NCBI RefSeq assembly: GCF_005519465.1
Contig: NZ_CP027858.1
Span: 3,844,001-3,908,000, forward strand
Direction: 5' to 3'
Length of the DNA: 64,000 nt
DNA from: Streptomyces clavuligerus
GTDB lineage: Bacteria > Actinomycetota > Actinomycetes > Streptomycetales > Streptomycetaceae
The position numbers were made by a program, and so were the translations under genes. The notes below the pieces were generated by a model, which saw nothing but the letters and a program-made list of their open reading frames with translations, made no database searches and was not told the origin of the DNA. Positions 8,611-16,853 of the stretch are shown in pieces; positions within the stretch are counted from its first letter, which is position 1, and each line of letters starts with the position of its first letter.

Positions 8611-8716
8611 CCGGTTCCTTATCGGTTGCGGGTGTGGGTGGTGCCGCCCCAGGGGTCCGGGACCGGTGTCAGCCGGGGCCCGGGGCGGCGGTTCAAAGGG
8701 GTGCGGACGGGTTCCG

Positions 8717-9565
8717 TCAGCGCCGGGCCCGGTCGGTCTTGACCGCGATGCCGGCGTACGCCGGGGCGTCGGATGCGCGGGCGGGGTACGGGGTGAAGTG
8801 GCGGACGTTCGGGCCGTGGGCGGACCACTGGCTCACGGCCGTGAGCCCGGTGCCGAGGCGGGTGAAGCCGCCGAAGAAGGCGTCGATCTCGGTGCGGCTG
8901 CGCGGGCGTACCGGGATGCCGTGCTGCTCGTAGACGGAGGCGACCTCGGGCACCTGGGCGGGGTTGAGGTCGGGGGTGAGGTGGGTGATCGACAGGGTGC
9001 TGCCCACCGGCAGCCAGTCCCGAAGGACGGTCATCGCGTCCGCGACCGCGGCGTCGTCGGTGTTCCACGGCAGCACGTCGTGCACCGTGACCGCGATCGG
9101 CCGCGCGAGGTCGAGCGCCCCGTGCAGCTCCGGCCGGGCGAGCAGTCCGCGCATGTCCAGGAGGTCCGCCGCCACCACGGTCGTCCGGTGGGGCGGGCCG
9201 GGGTCGAGCCAGGACTTCGCGTGGGCCAGGACGCCGGGGTCGCGGTCGGCGTAGACGACGGGACAGCCGTCGGGCACGAGGTGGTGGAGGTCGGGCTGGT
9301 TCGACAGGCCGCAGCCGAGGTCGAGGAACTGGCGGGCGCCGAGGCGGAGCGCGGCTTCGGTGGCCACCTCGGTGAACCACCGGTTCGTCCGGGCGGCGAG
9401 CATCACCCAGGGCGCGACCATATAGAGGTCGAGCGCCGCGTCGCGGTCGCACTGGTACGTCTCGGTCCCGCCGAGCAGGACCTCGTACACCCGCGGTGCA
9501 CGGGGGAAGGCGAAGTGCTCGGGCCCCAGCTCCTCCAGGCCCGCCGGGCAGGGAACCGTCGTCAT
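8717..9565 (-). CDS. SAM-dependent methyltransferase, DUF574 family
   Basis: This 282-aa protein matches the actinobacterial S-adenosyl-methyltransferase family PF04672. It has RVYEVLLGGTETYQCDRDAA near residues 25-44, the SAM motif FLDLGCGLS, and the acidic VVYADRDPGVLAHA strand. The family is abundant in Streptomyces, but substrates are mostly unknown. The ATG at 9565 overlaps the upstream DUF6624 stop in an ATGA arrangement, so the two are translated together. Whether it modifies the lanthipeptide cannot be said. It sits nearly 3 kb upstream of the precursor with hydrolase genes in between. Confidence 0.88.
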   Translation of the reverse strand: MTTVPCPAGLEELGPEHFAFPRAPRVYEVLLGGTETYQCDRDAALDLYMVAPWVMLAARTNRWFTEVATEAALRLGARQFLDLGCGLSNQPDLHHLVPDGCPVVYADRDPGVLAHAKSWLDPGPPHRTTVVAADLLDMRGLLARPELHGALDLARPIAVTVHDVLPWNTDDAAVADAMTVLRDWLPVGSTLSITHLTPDLNPAQVPEVASVYEQHGIPVRPRSRTEIDAFFGGFTRLGTGLTAVSQWSAHGPNVRHFTPYPARASDAPAYAGIAVKTDRARR

Positions 9566-10158
9566 GCCGCCACCCACACCATCTCCGGAGCCCCGTCCGG
9601 TGTCCCGCCGCCGGGGGGCGGTTCGGCCATTGGCGGCCAGCCCAGACGACGCCGCAGAGCGGCCCACGCCTGCGCGTGCGGCGGGAGCCCGACCGCGGCC
9701 CGGCGATCGTCGAGCTGTCCGGGGCCCTCCACCGGCGCCGGCTCCGGGCCGTCCGACCCCATCCGGAACTGGGTGCCGTATCGCTGGCGGTCCCCGGCGT
9801 TCACCGCGCACCGGTCGTGCAGGCGGGCCCACTGCTGGATGGTCGCCTCGCCCCGGGCGACCGCGCCGCCCAGCAGTCCCAGCGCCAGGCGCTGGAAGTC
9901 CGCGAGCCCGTCGGCGCGCAGCGCGATCTCCCACGCGGCGGCCAGAGCCTCCTCGCCCACCAGGTCCCGGGTGGGCCATCCCCACTGCGCGACGACCCTC
10001 CGCAGCACCATGGCGTTCTCGTAGTCCTGGTGCCGGGCTCGCGCGGCCTCGACGGTCGGGACGCGGAGGCGAAGGAGCCGCCGGCTGTCCCGGCGGGCCA
10101 GCTCCACGCGATGGACGAGGTCCTGGGCGATGTGCTGCCCGTCGGGCGGTGGGGTCAT
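9562..10158 (-). CDS. DUF6624-like protein
   Basis: This 198-aa protein shows the pattern of the Streptomyces DUF6624 family: an N-terminal helical part, WGWPTRDLVGEEALAAAW, FQRLALGLLGGAV, then DRCAVNAGDRQRYGTQF and a C-terminal DDRRAAVGLPP. No function is established for the family that I can name. The start is ATG 10158, overlapping the stop of the upstream gene as ATGA. Its own stop overlaps the start of the DUF574 gene in the same way, so the three genes form one tightly coupled unit. Confidence 0.8.
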   Translation of the reverse strand: MTPPPDGQHIAQDLVHRVELARRDSRRLLRLRVPTVEAARARHQDYENAMVLRRVVAQWGWPTRDLVGEEALAAAWEIALRADGLADFQRLALGLLGGAVARGEATIQQWARLHDRCAVNAGDRQRYGTQFRMGSDGPEPAPVEGPGQLDDRRAAVGLPPHAQAWAALRRRLGWPPMAEPPPGGGTPDGAPEMVWVAA

Positions 10159-10739
10159 CGGTCGCCCCCGAACTCCAGGGCGCTCACGAGTCGGCGGGCG
10201 GACTTGAGAGGGATGGGTCCGGTCGACACCACCGGCTCCCCTCCGCAGCGAAGGCAGTCGGAGAGGAACAGCAGGTCGAGGAATCCGCCGCCCGTGGCCT
10301 CGCGGAACGCGCCCTGGAGCCGCGCGACGGTCTTCTGCGCCTCGGGCCAGTCGTCAAGATCCCTGTCCGGCCGGGGTGGGCGCGGGGGCGCCCCCAGGAG
10401 CTGGGCCAGCCGGTCCGCCGCCGCGACGGTGAGGTTACCGAGGACGATCTCACCGTCCGCCAGACCGAGATCGGGAGCGTCCAGTCCATGGGCGGCCAGC
10501 GCCCTCCGCATCCGGTCGCGGGTCTCGTAAGCGCGTTTCATGCTCCGGCGCAGCAGGTCGGTCAACTGGAGGACGATGTCTTCATCGATGGTGCCCAGAT
10601 CGACCCGGCGAGCCGGGTCCTCGGTGCTGGGATTGACCGAGAGAGGCAGCCCCGCTTCCCGGCACACTGCGTTCAGGTCCCTGATTGCCCCGGGGAGGGA
10701 AGTTGTGATCGGACACGGTCGAAGGAATAAGTCGTTCAC
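10155..10739 (-). CDS. Hypothetical protein with early TTA codon
   Basis: A 194-aa reading starting at GTG 10739-10737, with GGAG 9 nt upstream, is preferred over longer in-frame extensions because their N-terminus has no domain-like character. The protein is helical and charged, with a CLRCGGE pair of cysteines near residue 170. I recognise no family. Codon 4 is TTA (10730-10728), the rare leucine codon read only by bldA tRNA, so translation may be growth-phase dependent. The stop overlaps the DUF6624 start, and the next upstream gene ends 70 nt away, so it likely belongs to the same operon. Confidence 0.65.
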   Translation of the reverse strand: MNDLFLRPCPITTSLPGAIRDLNAVCREAGLPLSVNPSTEDPARRVDLGTIDEDIVLQLTDLLRRSMKRAYETRDRMRRALAAHGLDAPDLGLADGEIVLGNLTVAAADRLAQLLGAPPRPPRPDRDLDDWPEAQKTVARLQGAFREATGGGFLDLLFLSDCLRCGGEPVVSTGPIPLKSARRLVSALEFGGDR

Positions 10740-10809
10740 GCGGTGCTCCAGGTCGTGCCAGGGCGGGGGGGAATGAGGGGAATGCGCGAAGGTGCGAGAG
10801 AGACCGGGC

Positions 10810-11295
10810 TCACGCCGACCCCCTGTCTGCCGTGTCGCCGACAACGTCCAGGAGGTCACTGACGAGAGAGGCCAGGAGCCGGGCGTACGACTCGTTCGGC
10901 ACGAACTCCGTCGCGGCGCCTTGGGCGTCAAGCCGGAACGCGGCTCCGACGAGTTGGCGAAGGAAGTCGTCCGGCCGGCCCTTCGCTCCGTGCAGTGCGT
11001 CGGTCACCAGTGGCCAGAGACACGGACGGAGAGCGCGGACGAGGTTGCGGGTCTCCTCCGGGGACAACGTCGCGGCGCCCCAGCCGAGAATCCTTTCCAG
11101 AACCTCGTCTACACCGTCTTCGATGAAGGACTTCCGCAGGCTGTCGCCCAACCGTAGGAGCAAGTCCCGGGAGGCGGGCCGGGCGGGTTCGACCGGTCGT
11201 GGCCGGTCCATAGCGTCTCGCACGGGCAGGTCATCGACGTACGTCGGCACGGGAGCCGCCCCGGCGGAGGGAGAGAGTAAGAGGTCACGGGTCAC
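10810..11295 (-). CDS. Hypothetical protein with TTA codon 6
   Basis: A 161-aa protein from GTG 11295. It begins MTRDLLLSPSAG and continues with a helical region rich in Arg, Leu and Asp. No known domain is evident. Codon 6 is TTA (11280-11278), so it shares probable bldA dependence with the next gene downstream. There are no membrane segments or signal peptide. It precedes the 10155-10739 gene by 70 nt, and both are flanked by a regulatory HATPase gene upstream, 57 nt away. The two TTA genes look like a small developmentally gated unit. Function unknown. Confidence 0.62.
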   Translation of the reverse strand: MTRDLLLSPSAGAAPVPTYVDDLPVRDAMDRPRPVEPARPASRDLLLRLGDSLRKSFIEDGVDEVLERILGWGAATLSPEETRNLVRALRPCLWPLVTDALHGAKGRPDDFLRQLVGAAFRLDAQGAATEFVPNESYARLLASLVSDLLDVVGDTADRGSA

Positions 11296-11352
11296 TGCGA
11301 CCCCCGGGCAGTCTCCGGGAGAGCGAGAGAACCGGACCGTGATCGAGCCGCG

Positions 11353-11844
11353 TCACACCGGCTCCCCCTGCTCGGCCTCGGAAATCCGGAGTTCACACCA
11401 GGTACGGGTGCCGTCCTCACTGGTCCCCCAGGAACTGGCGATGGCCTCGATCAGCACCAGGCCCCGCCCGCTCTCGTCGTAGAGGCCGCCCCGCCTGCGA
11501 ACGCACGGCCGGTCATGAGACCCGTCAGCAACCTCGATCCGCACGATCGCTCCCGTGTACGAGATCGAGAAGCCGACGGAGGAGCCCCTTCCGTTCTCGA
11601 TGGCGTTGGTGACCAACTCGCTGATGATCAACAGAGCCTCGTCTGCAACCCGTCGCAGCCCCCATTTGCGCAGCGATGCGTGCCCGATCCGGCGCATCTG
11701 CGCGACACGACGCGCATCCTGGGGGCGGATCGCCTCGCCGGCCAAGGGGTGGTGGCACTCGAAGACCACGGCGTGGCGGTCGGGGGACGGACGTGGTGCA
11801 GGGGCAACAGCGGCTGCACCACCCCTGCGCAGAGTCACGGGCAT
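11353..11844 (-). CDS. HATPase-type anti-sigma/regulatory ATP-binding protein
   Basis: The 163-aa protein has a compact GHKL ATPase domain: ELVTNAIENG (N box, residue Asn binding Mg-ATP), a short beta segment VRIEVADGSHDRP and DESGRGLVLIEAIASSWG (G box). Such single-domain proteins are related to RsbW/SpoIIAB kinases and in Streptomyces usually sit beside XRE/DUF397 gene pairs, as here. ATG 11844 is used as start. A longer frame from GTG 11922 would add 26 residues without a better ribosome site. It is transcribed away from the XRE regulator at 12149. Partners and targets are not known. Confidence 0.8.
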   Translation of the reverse strand: MPVTLRRGGAAAVAPAPRPSPDRHAVVFECHHPLAGEAIRPQDARRVAQMRRIGHASLRKWGLRRVADEALLIISELVTNAIENGRGSSVGFSISYTGAIVRIEVADGSHDRPCVRRRGGLYDESGRGLVLIEAIASSWGTSEDGTRTWCELRISEAEQGEPV

Positions 11845-12148
11845 CGCGTGCCCCTGTCGGGATGAGCCGCGAAGTCGGTCAAGGGTCCCATCGGAAACGT
11901 CCTTGTTTGGGGAGCGATACACCTCTCATCACGATCACCCGGAGTCCCGGATCAACTGCCTCCAGTAGCGATCGGGTTGGAGTATGGCACCGGGATCTCT
12001 CCGCATGTAACGCTCACATTGGAAGTGTCCGCATGGCCGTTCCGTGAACATCCCTGGCCAGCGTGACTGGTTGTTCCACCGTGTAACTTCCTTGTGGCTG
12101 CCGTAGGTCAGCGGCAACACTTGCTGCATTCACCAAGGGAGCATGGTC
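11845..12148. promoter_or_regulatory. Divergent promoter region between HATPase and XRE genes
   Basis: About 300 nt of non-coding DNA with clearly lower GC than its neighbours separates the minus-strand HATPase from the plus-strand XRE gene. It must hold both promoters. TGTAAC hexamers at about 12006 and 12082 could serve as -10 elements, but no convincing operator repeat is visible. AAGGGAG at 12135-12141 is the ribosome site that selects ATG 12149 over ATG 12143. Confidence 0.5.
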
Positions 12149-13054
12149 ATGACGAATCCGCCCAAGGGGACCGCCCATAGCAGGTCGGGTGAGGAGAACG
12201 AGCCGACGGCCCGCCGACGGCAGCTCGGCTTCAGGCTGCTGGCCCTTCGGGAACAACGAGGCATGACTGCCGAGCACGCTGGCGACCTGGCCGGCCTTTC
12301 GAAGGCGACGGTCAGCAGGTACGAGCGCGCGAAGGGCAATGTTCGCTGGAACCACGTCGAGATGCTCTGCCGTGCCTACGGCGCCTCGGACGAGGAACGG
12401 GAAGCCCTGGTTGACCTGGCGAAGAATTCCAAGGTCAAAGACGGGTGGTGGGTCCCCTACGCGACCAAGCTGGCTCAACCGATGCGGCTGCTGTACGCCG
12501 TCGAGGACGAGGCCACTCGGATCGCCCAGCACACGGTCGGGGTAGTCCCGGGCCTGCTCCAGACCATGGATTACGCGAGGGCGATCAAAGCAACACCCGG
12601 AAACGAGCTGACCGACGAGGCTCTTGAGGGGTATCTGTTCATGAGGCGGCGGCGCCAGCAGATCCTCGATCGCGCCACCCCGCCCCGGTACCACCTCGTA
12701 CTGGACGAATCCGTCATCCGGCGGGCGGTGGGCAGCCCGGACATCATGTCCGCCCAGCTCGACTACCTGCTGAAGCGAGGCAGCGAGCCCCACGTCACAA
12801 TCCAGGTCCTGCCGTTCTCGGCCGGGGTCTGTACGGCCGGAGTGAACAGCTTCATCGTGTACGGCGGCTCCGACCCCTCCTTGGACATCACCTTCGTCGA
12901 GAACCAGCTCGGAGCGCTGATCCTCGAAGAAGACCGGGCTCGGGAGGAGTTCGCCGGCGCTATGGCGTTCCTACGCCAAGAGGCGCTGGACCCCGCGTCC
13001 TCAGCCGACATGATCACCGAGGCCAGCAAGTCCCATCTGCGAAACCGGAACTGA
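12149..13054 (+). CDS. XRE-family regulator with DUF5753 domain (WhiJ-like)
   Basis: This 301-aa protein has an N-terminal helix-turn-helix at about residues 25-80 (LGFRLLALREQRGMTAEHAG, then LSKATVSRYE) and a C-terminal DUF5753 domain containing PGLLQTMDYARA and the VTIQVLPFSAGV strand typical of Streptomyces WhiJ-like regulators. The family controls development and antibiotic genes, usually together with a DUF397 partner, and that partner follows after 6 nt. ATG 12149 is chosen because AAGGGAG is correctly spaced from it. The ligand of DUF5753 is unknown. It diverges from the HATPase gene and may regulate the island genes to its left (inference). Confidence 0.92.
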   Translation: MTNPPKGTAHSRSGEENEPTARRRQLGFRLLALREQRGMTAEHAGDLAGLSKATVSRYERAKGNVRWNHVEMLCRAYGASDEEREALVDLAKNSKVKDGWWVPYATKLAQPMRLLYAVEDEATRIAQHTVGVVPGLLQTMDYARAIKATPGNELTDEALEGYLFMRRRRQQILDRATPPRYHLVLDESVIRRAVGSPDIMSAQLDYLLKRGSEPHVTIQVLPFSAGVCTAGVNSFIVYGGSDPSLDITFVENQLGALILEEDRAREEFAGAMAFLRQEALDPASSADMITEASKSHLRNRN

Positions 13055-13060
13055 GGAAAA

Positions 13061-13270
13061 GTGGAACAGTCGAAGCCCCAGTGGTTCAAGAGCAGCTACA
13101 GCGCCTCGCCCCAGAACGAGTGCGTCGAGTGTGCGATGAACGTGCCACAACTAGTCCTCGTTCGGGACTCGAAGGTTCCTGGCGGCCCCGTGCTCGGTCT
13201 CGCACACGGCTCATGGACCACGTTCACCGATGCAGTACGCGAGGGTGTGCTTCATCAGCGCCGAAGCTGA
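13061..13270 (+). CDS. DUF397 domain protein
   Basis: This 69-aa protein matches DUF397: the WFKSSYSASPQNECVECA opening and the central VRDSKVPGGPVL, ending WTTFTDAVREGV. DUF397 proteins are small partners encoded beside DUF5753 regulators and are thought to form regulatory toxin-antitoxin-like or signalling pairs. The molecular role remains unsettled. GTG 13061 begins 6 nt after the XRE stop, so the pair is one operon. About 200 nt without a gene follows before the next regulator. Confidence 0.9.
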   Translation: MEQSKPQWFKSSYSASPQNECVECAMNVPQLVLVRDSKVPGGPVLGLAHGSWTTFTDAVREGVLHQRRS

Positions 13271-13469
13271 ACGATCGAAGGCTCGTGGCTCGGCCCGGAC
13301 ACCCCAAATATCCGTGCCGGGCCACGTTGCGTGAGTGCCGCGCCAGGCCCGTCCAGGGACCTGGCGGAACGGGCGGGCAGCAGCCCGGCCCGAATGGTGT
13401 GGAATCTTTCGGCGATGCGGACGGGCTCATGTCTGGCAATCTGTCCGCATCAGGTTGCTCGGAGGAACA

Positions 13470-14849
13470 ATGCCGCAGAAGCCGAGACCACTGGATGACC
13501 TGAAGTCCACGCGGGACTGGTGGGGCGTAGAGCTTCGGAACTGGCGACGGGTCCGCAAGCTGTCCTCAAAACAGTTGGGCGAGCTGGTCAACCTAAGTGG
13601 TACGAGTATCGAGCGCATCGAGAAAAACGAGCGCCCGTGCGACGCCGTCCTGGCCGGCCGGTTCGACGACGTGCTCGACGCCGGAGGTGCCTTACGTCGG
13701 CTATGGAGCCGAGTGGAAGCGGACAAGAGGCGTGCTGATGCGGACAACTCCGAGTGCGCCTGCTCCGTGGACGGCGTCGAGCGGGAGAGCGCGGGCATCC
13801 TGAAGTCGGGCCGAACATCCCCTCTGAATGGAGTCCCTCCCGTGGAACGCCGCGTCTTCGTCCTGAGCGGTGGAGCCGCTCTCCCCGTGGTCCTCGCCGA
13901 TCTCATCCCAAGGTCTGGACAAAGCCCCCCTCCCACAACCGTCCACGCCGAGGACATCGAACAGGTTGGCGCAGCCGCCACGACCCTTGCCAAGTGGGAC
14001 AACCTCCACGGCGGCGGAGGGATGGTCCGAGAGGCTTCCATCGGCCATCTGACCTGGGCAAAGAGTCTACTCGAAGTGAAGTGCCCGCCCGGCCTGAAAG
14101 CCGATCTGTTCACCGCGGTCGGGCGACTCGCCATCACGATCGGGGCTTCGGCGTTCGATGCCTACGAGCACGAGAACGCCCGCAAGCTCGTGACCTTCGG
14201 CGTCCAGTGCGCCGAGGCCGCCGACAACTGGCACCTTCGGGCACGAGCCCTCAACGTACTCGCCCGCCAGGACATCTGGCTTGGTTCACCGGACACCGGT
14301 CTCACTCATGCCGAGAACGGACTGGTACGGGCCGACAGGCTGACTTCCCGCGAGCAGGCCATGCTGCACAACGCGAGGGCACGCGCCTGGGCCAGGATGG
14401 AGAACCACCAGGAGACCCTGGCTGCCATCGGCCAGTCCGACGACGCGTTCAGCCGGGCACGGCCCGGGGAAGACGTGGCCTGGATGTCGTTCTACGATCA
14501 CGCCCAGCACTACGGCGATACGGGCCATGCGCTATTCGATATCGCTCTCCTGCCTGGACAGAGCCCTCGTGAGGCAGCCGAACGGCTGCGGACCGCCGTC
14601 AACGGCCACACCCAGGCGTACGTGCGTTCCCGGGCACTCTCCGGCACCAAGCTGGCGACCCTCATGATGTCCACGGGAGACCCGAATGAGGCAGTGGCTA
14701 CCGGGCATCGGGCTCTGGATGAAGTCGGACGCCTCAGTTCCCGGCGGGCTGTCGACGACGTCCGGGCGCTCGCGCGGGCAGCGGCACGCTACAAGTCCCC
14801 GGAGGTCTCCGGGCTGCGCTTGCGGATCAAGGGCGTCGTCCAAGCGTGA
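13470..14849 (+). CDS. XRE regulator with C-terminal TPR-like domain, TTA codon
   Basis: This 459-aa protein has an N-terminal HTH (residues about 18-60: LRNWRRVRKLSSKQLGELV, then LSGTSIERIEKNERP) followed by a long helical region with tetratricopeptide-like repeats (for example EHENARKLVTFGVQCAEAA, then NARARAWARMENHQETLAA). Streptomyces proteins of this type are regulators of unknown signal. ATG 13470 has an excellent CGGAGGAA site 4 nt upstream. Codon 75 is TTA (13692-13694), indicating possible bldA control. The final TGA overlaps the GTG start of a phosphotransferase, so the two are translationally coupled. Confidence 0.9.
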   Translation: MPQKPRPLDDLKSTRDWWGVELRNWRRVRKLSSKQLGELVNLSGTSIERIEKNERPCDAVLAGRFDDVLDAGGALRRLWSRVEADKRRADADNSECACSVDGVERESAGILKSGRTSPLNGVPPVERRVFVLSGGAALPVVLADLIPRSGQSPPPTTVHAEDIEQVGAAATTLAKWDNLHGGGGMVREASIGHLTWAKSLLEVKCPPGLKADLFTAVGRLAITIGASAFDAYEHENARKLVTFGVQCAEAADNWHLRARALNVLARQDIWLGSPDTGLTHAENGLVRADRLTSREQAMLHNARARAWARMENHQETLAAIGQSDDAFSRARPGEDVAWMSFYDHAQHYGDTGHALFDIALLPGQSPREAAERLRTAVNGHTQAYVRSRALSGTKLATLMMSTGDPNEAVATGHRALDEVGRLSSRRAVDDVRALARAAARYKSPEVSGLRLRIKGVVQA

Positions 14850-15742
14850 TAACTGACCCCGTCGAGGGACCTTTCGATCTCCTGCACAGGGTCACCTTGG
14901 CCGTCGGGCTGTCCTCCATCGGTGCAGTACCGATCCGTCTTGCCGAGAACGATCTCTGGCGGCTCCGGGGCCAGGGGGGTGTCGTGGTACGGATCGCCCG
15001 CGCGGGCCAGTCAGCGGCGGCGGCCCGTGAAGTGGCGGTCACCCGGTGGCTCGCTGTCCAAGGGCTGCCGGCTGTACGCCCTCTCGATCGGGAACAGCCC
15101 GTGCAGGTCGACGGGCGGGCCGCGACCTTCTGGGAGGAGCTGCCACCACATCAGAACGGCACGCCGTCCGATCTGGCACCCCTCCTGCGCCAACTGCACG
15201 AACTGCCACTGCCCGTTGAGGTTCCACTCGGCCGGATGGCCCCCTTCGTCAGAGTCGGCGAGCGGATCGACGCCGCGAGTTCTCTCAAGGAGACCGACCG
15301 GCGGTTCCTCCTCACCCGCCTCGACGAACTCCAGCGAGCGTGGGCAGAACTCCCGGCCGCACATCCCCCGTGCGTGATCCACGGCGACGCGTGGGAGGGG
15401 AACTGCGCGGTCACCTCGGACGGCCAGCGGTTCCTCTTGGACTTCGAGCGGGTGTCGCTGGGCCTGCGCGAGTGGGACCTCACCTCGACGGCCGTCAAAG
15501 TGGACAGCTTCGGCACGCTGACCGCCGAGGAGTACGACCGGTTCTGCGCCGCATACGGCTACGACGTCCGGGCATGGGCCGGGTATCCGATCATGCAGGC
15601 CGTAAGGGAGCTTCGGCTCGTGACCTTCGCCTTCCAGACCGCAGGTCAAGACCCGAGCGCGCTCCGGGAGGCGGAGTATCGGCTTGCCTGCGTCCGGGGC
15701 CTTCGGGGCCCCCGCCCTTGGCGTTGGGAGGCCGTGGGATGA
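14846..15742 (+). CDS. APH-family phosphotransferase
   Basis: This 298-aa protein has the aminoglycoside phosphotransferase/choline kinase fold signature VIHGDAWEGNCAV (catalytic HGDxxxxN) and the metal-binding LLDFERVSLG at about residue 195. The N-terminal lobe is short and lacks a clear Gly-rich loop, which is common in this family. The substrate is unknown. Resistance cannot be assumed, because many such actinobacterial proteins phosphorylate small metabolites. GTG 14846 overlaps the stop of the XRE-TPR gene as GTGA. The pair of XRE-TPR regulator and APH kinase recurs in Streptomyces accessory regions (from memory). Confidence 0.85.
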   Translation: MITDPVEGPFDLLHRVTLAVGLSSIGAVPIRLAENDLWRLRGQGGVVVRIARAGQSAAAAREVAVTRWLAVQGLPAVRPLDREQPVQVDGRAATFWEELPPHQNGTPSDLAPLLRQLHELPLPVEVPLGRMAPFVRVGERIDAASSLKETDRRFLLTRLDELQRAWAELPAAHPPCVIHGDAWEGNCAVTSDGQRFLLDFERVSLGLREWDLTSTAVKVDSFGTLTAEEYDRFCAAYGYDVRAWAGYPIMQAVRELRLVTFAFQTAGQDPSALREAEYRLACVRGLRGPRPWRWEAVG

Positions 15743-15869
15743 GGGACGACCGGAAATAGATCTTCCTGGCGTCGGCCTGTCTCCGAGGGCTACGGGGAGA
15801 CTGGGAACCGATCCACACCTGGCGATACCCCGCAACAAGCGGACCATGCTGGGCGGCTCCGCCCGGCCA

Positions 15870-16121
15870 TCACTGCGGCTGGACCTGTCCGACAGGAAGC
15901 TCTGGCGCAATGCCGAGGAGGCGGTGAAGGTCGGCGGTGATGACGCGGTAGGCGTTGCCGAGCCGGAGCACCTTCACGGGGTACTCCTCCTGTTTGGCCA
16001 GGGCGTAGCCGGTGCTGCGGCCGATGGTGAGGGCTCGGTTGGCGGTGTCGAGGTCGACTGCGACCGGCAGGGCGAGGAGGTCCTCGCGGCTCATCCCCCG
16101 GGCAGGGCTCTGCGTTGTCAT
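15870..16121 (-). CDS. Excisionase-like small DNA-binding protein
   Basis: This 83-aa protein carries a MerR/excisionase-type winged helix: VDLDTANRALTIGRSTGYAL, then EYPVKVLRLGNAYRVITAD, as in helix-turn-helix proteins of integrating Streptomyces elements. Start ATG 16121 is chosen, since the upstream extension to 16184 reads through an AT-rich promoter-like area. It diverges from an XRE gene that leads into the integrase gene, giving a xis/regulator/int module. Such proteins direct the integrase towards excision. That function here is inference from size and context. Confidence 0.75.
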   Translation of the reverse strand: MTTQSPARGMSREDLLALPVAVDLDTANRALTIGRSTGYALAKQEEYPVKVLRLGNAYRVITADLHRLLGIAPELPVGQVQPQ

Positions 16122-16211
16122 GATGCGATCCGATCGCCGAGATTTGCTCTGACAGCAGAATTGGTACCACGAATGTTGTGGCAACGTTTTTTAGCGCCGT
16201 AATCTGTCACC
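16122..16211. promoter_or_regulatory. Divergent promoter/operator between xis-like and XRE-int genes
   Basis: This 90-nt gap is AT-richer than its surroundings, with a TTTTTT run. It contains ACCAC-(N7)-GTGGC (16166-16182) and an overlapping GTTG-N3-CAAC palindrome near 16177-16187. These are candidate operator half-sites for the XRE protein, controlling excision against integration. This is seen only as a pattern and is not matched to a known operator. Confidence 0.45.
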
Positions 16212-16853
16212 ATGACATCAAGTGATTGGTCTCCCGCCTTCACCGCCCGGGTGGCCGGGCAACTGCGCCGGGCTCGGAAGGCCGCCGGCCTCACGGTCGC
16301 CGCCGCGTCCGAGGCATGCGCCTCCGCGAGCCTGCCGATCCCGGCGACGACGATCACCAATCTGGAGACCGGCCGCCGAACCTCCGTGGACCTCGGCGAG
16401 TTCCTCGTTCTGTCCCAGGTCTACCGGGTCCCGCCCGTCACCCTGCTGTTCCCGCTGGACGCCGAGCCCACCGTGGAGGCCCTCCCGGGTCAGAACATCC
16501 CGGCCTGGGACGCACTCGCCTGGTTCACCGGCGAGACCCGCCTCGACCACCCCGCCCCGGAGGGCTCCCCCCGGGAGGTCCTCGACCTCTTCCGCGCCCA
16601 CAGCGACGCCGTCACCACCGCCCTCACCTCCGCCCGCATGGCCAGGGAGCGGCGCCGCAAGGCCACCCTCGCCACCGACGCCGGACGCCGGGCCGCCCTG
16701 CTGGACACTGTCGCCGCGCACGAGGAACTGGCCGGGGAGGACCAGCGCGAGCTGCACGCCTTCCGCGACCGGATGCGCGAGCGCGGCCTCACCCCGCCTC
16801 CGCTCCCGGACGAGCTGGGTGGCGGCGGGCCTTCTGCGGAGGGCCAGGTTTGA
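16212..16853 (+). CDS. XRE-family regulator of the integrase module
   Basis: This 213-aa protein has an N-terminal helix-turn-helix (residues about 12-70: VAGQLRRARKAAGLTVAAAS, then TITNLETGRR) and a helical C-terminal part without DUF5753. ATG 16212 opens right after the divergent control region. Its stop TGA overlaps the TTG start of the integrase (TTGA at 16850-16853), so integrase synthesis is coupled to this regulator. A repressor-type role in keeping the element integrated is inferred. Confidence 0.85.
   Translation: MTSSDWSPAFTARVAGQLRRARKAAGLTVAAASEACASASLPIPATTITNLETGRRTSVDLGEFLVLSQVYRVPPVTLLFPLDAEPTVEALPGQNIPAWDALAWFTGETRLDHPAPEGSPREVLDLFRAHSDAVTTALTSARMARERRRKATLATDAGRRAALLDTVAAHEELAGEDQRELHAFRDRMRERGLTPPPLPDELGGGGPSAEGQV

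Noticed and set aside
12014..12793. A minus-strand 259-codon frame
   Set aside because: It is antisense to the XRE/DUF5753 gene, whose HTH and C-terminal motifs are unmistakable.
14846..15742. Aminoglycoside resistance gene
   Set aside because: The APH-like fold is clear, but the family is broad and no resistance-specific features or linked resistance genes are visible, so only a general kinase is called.
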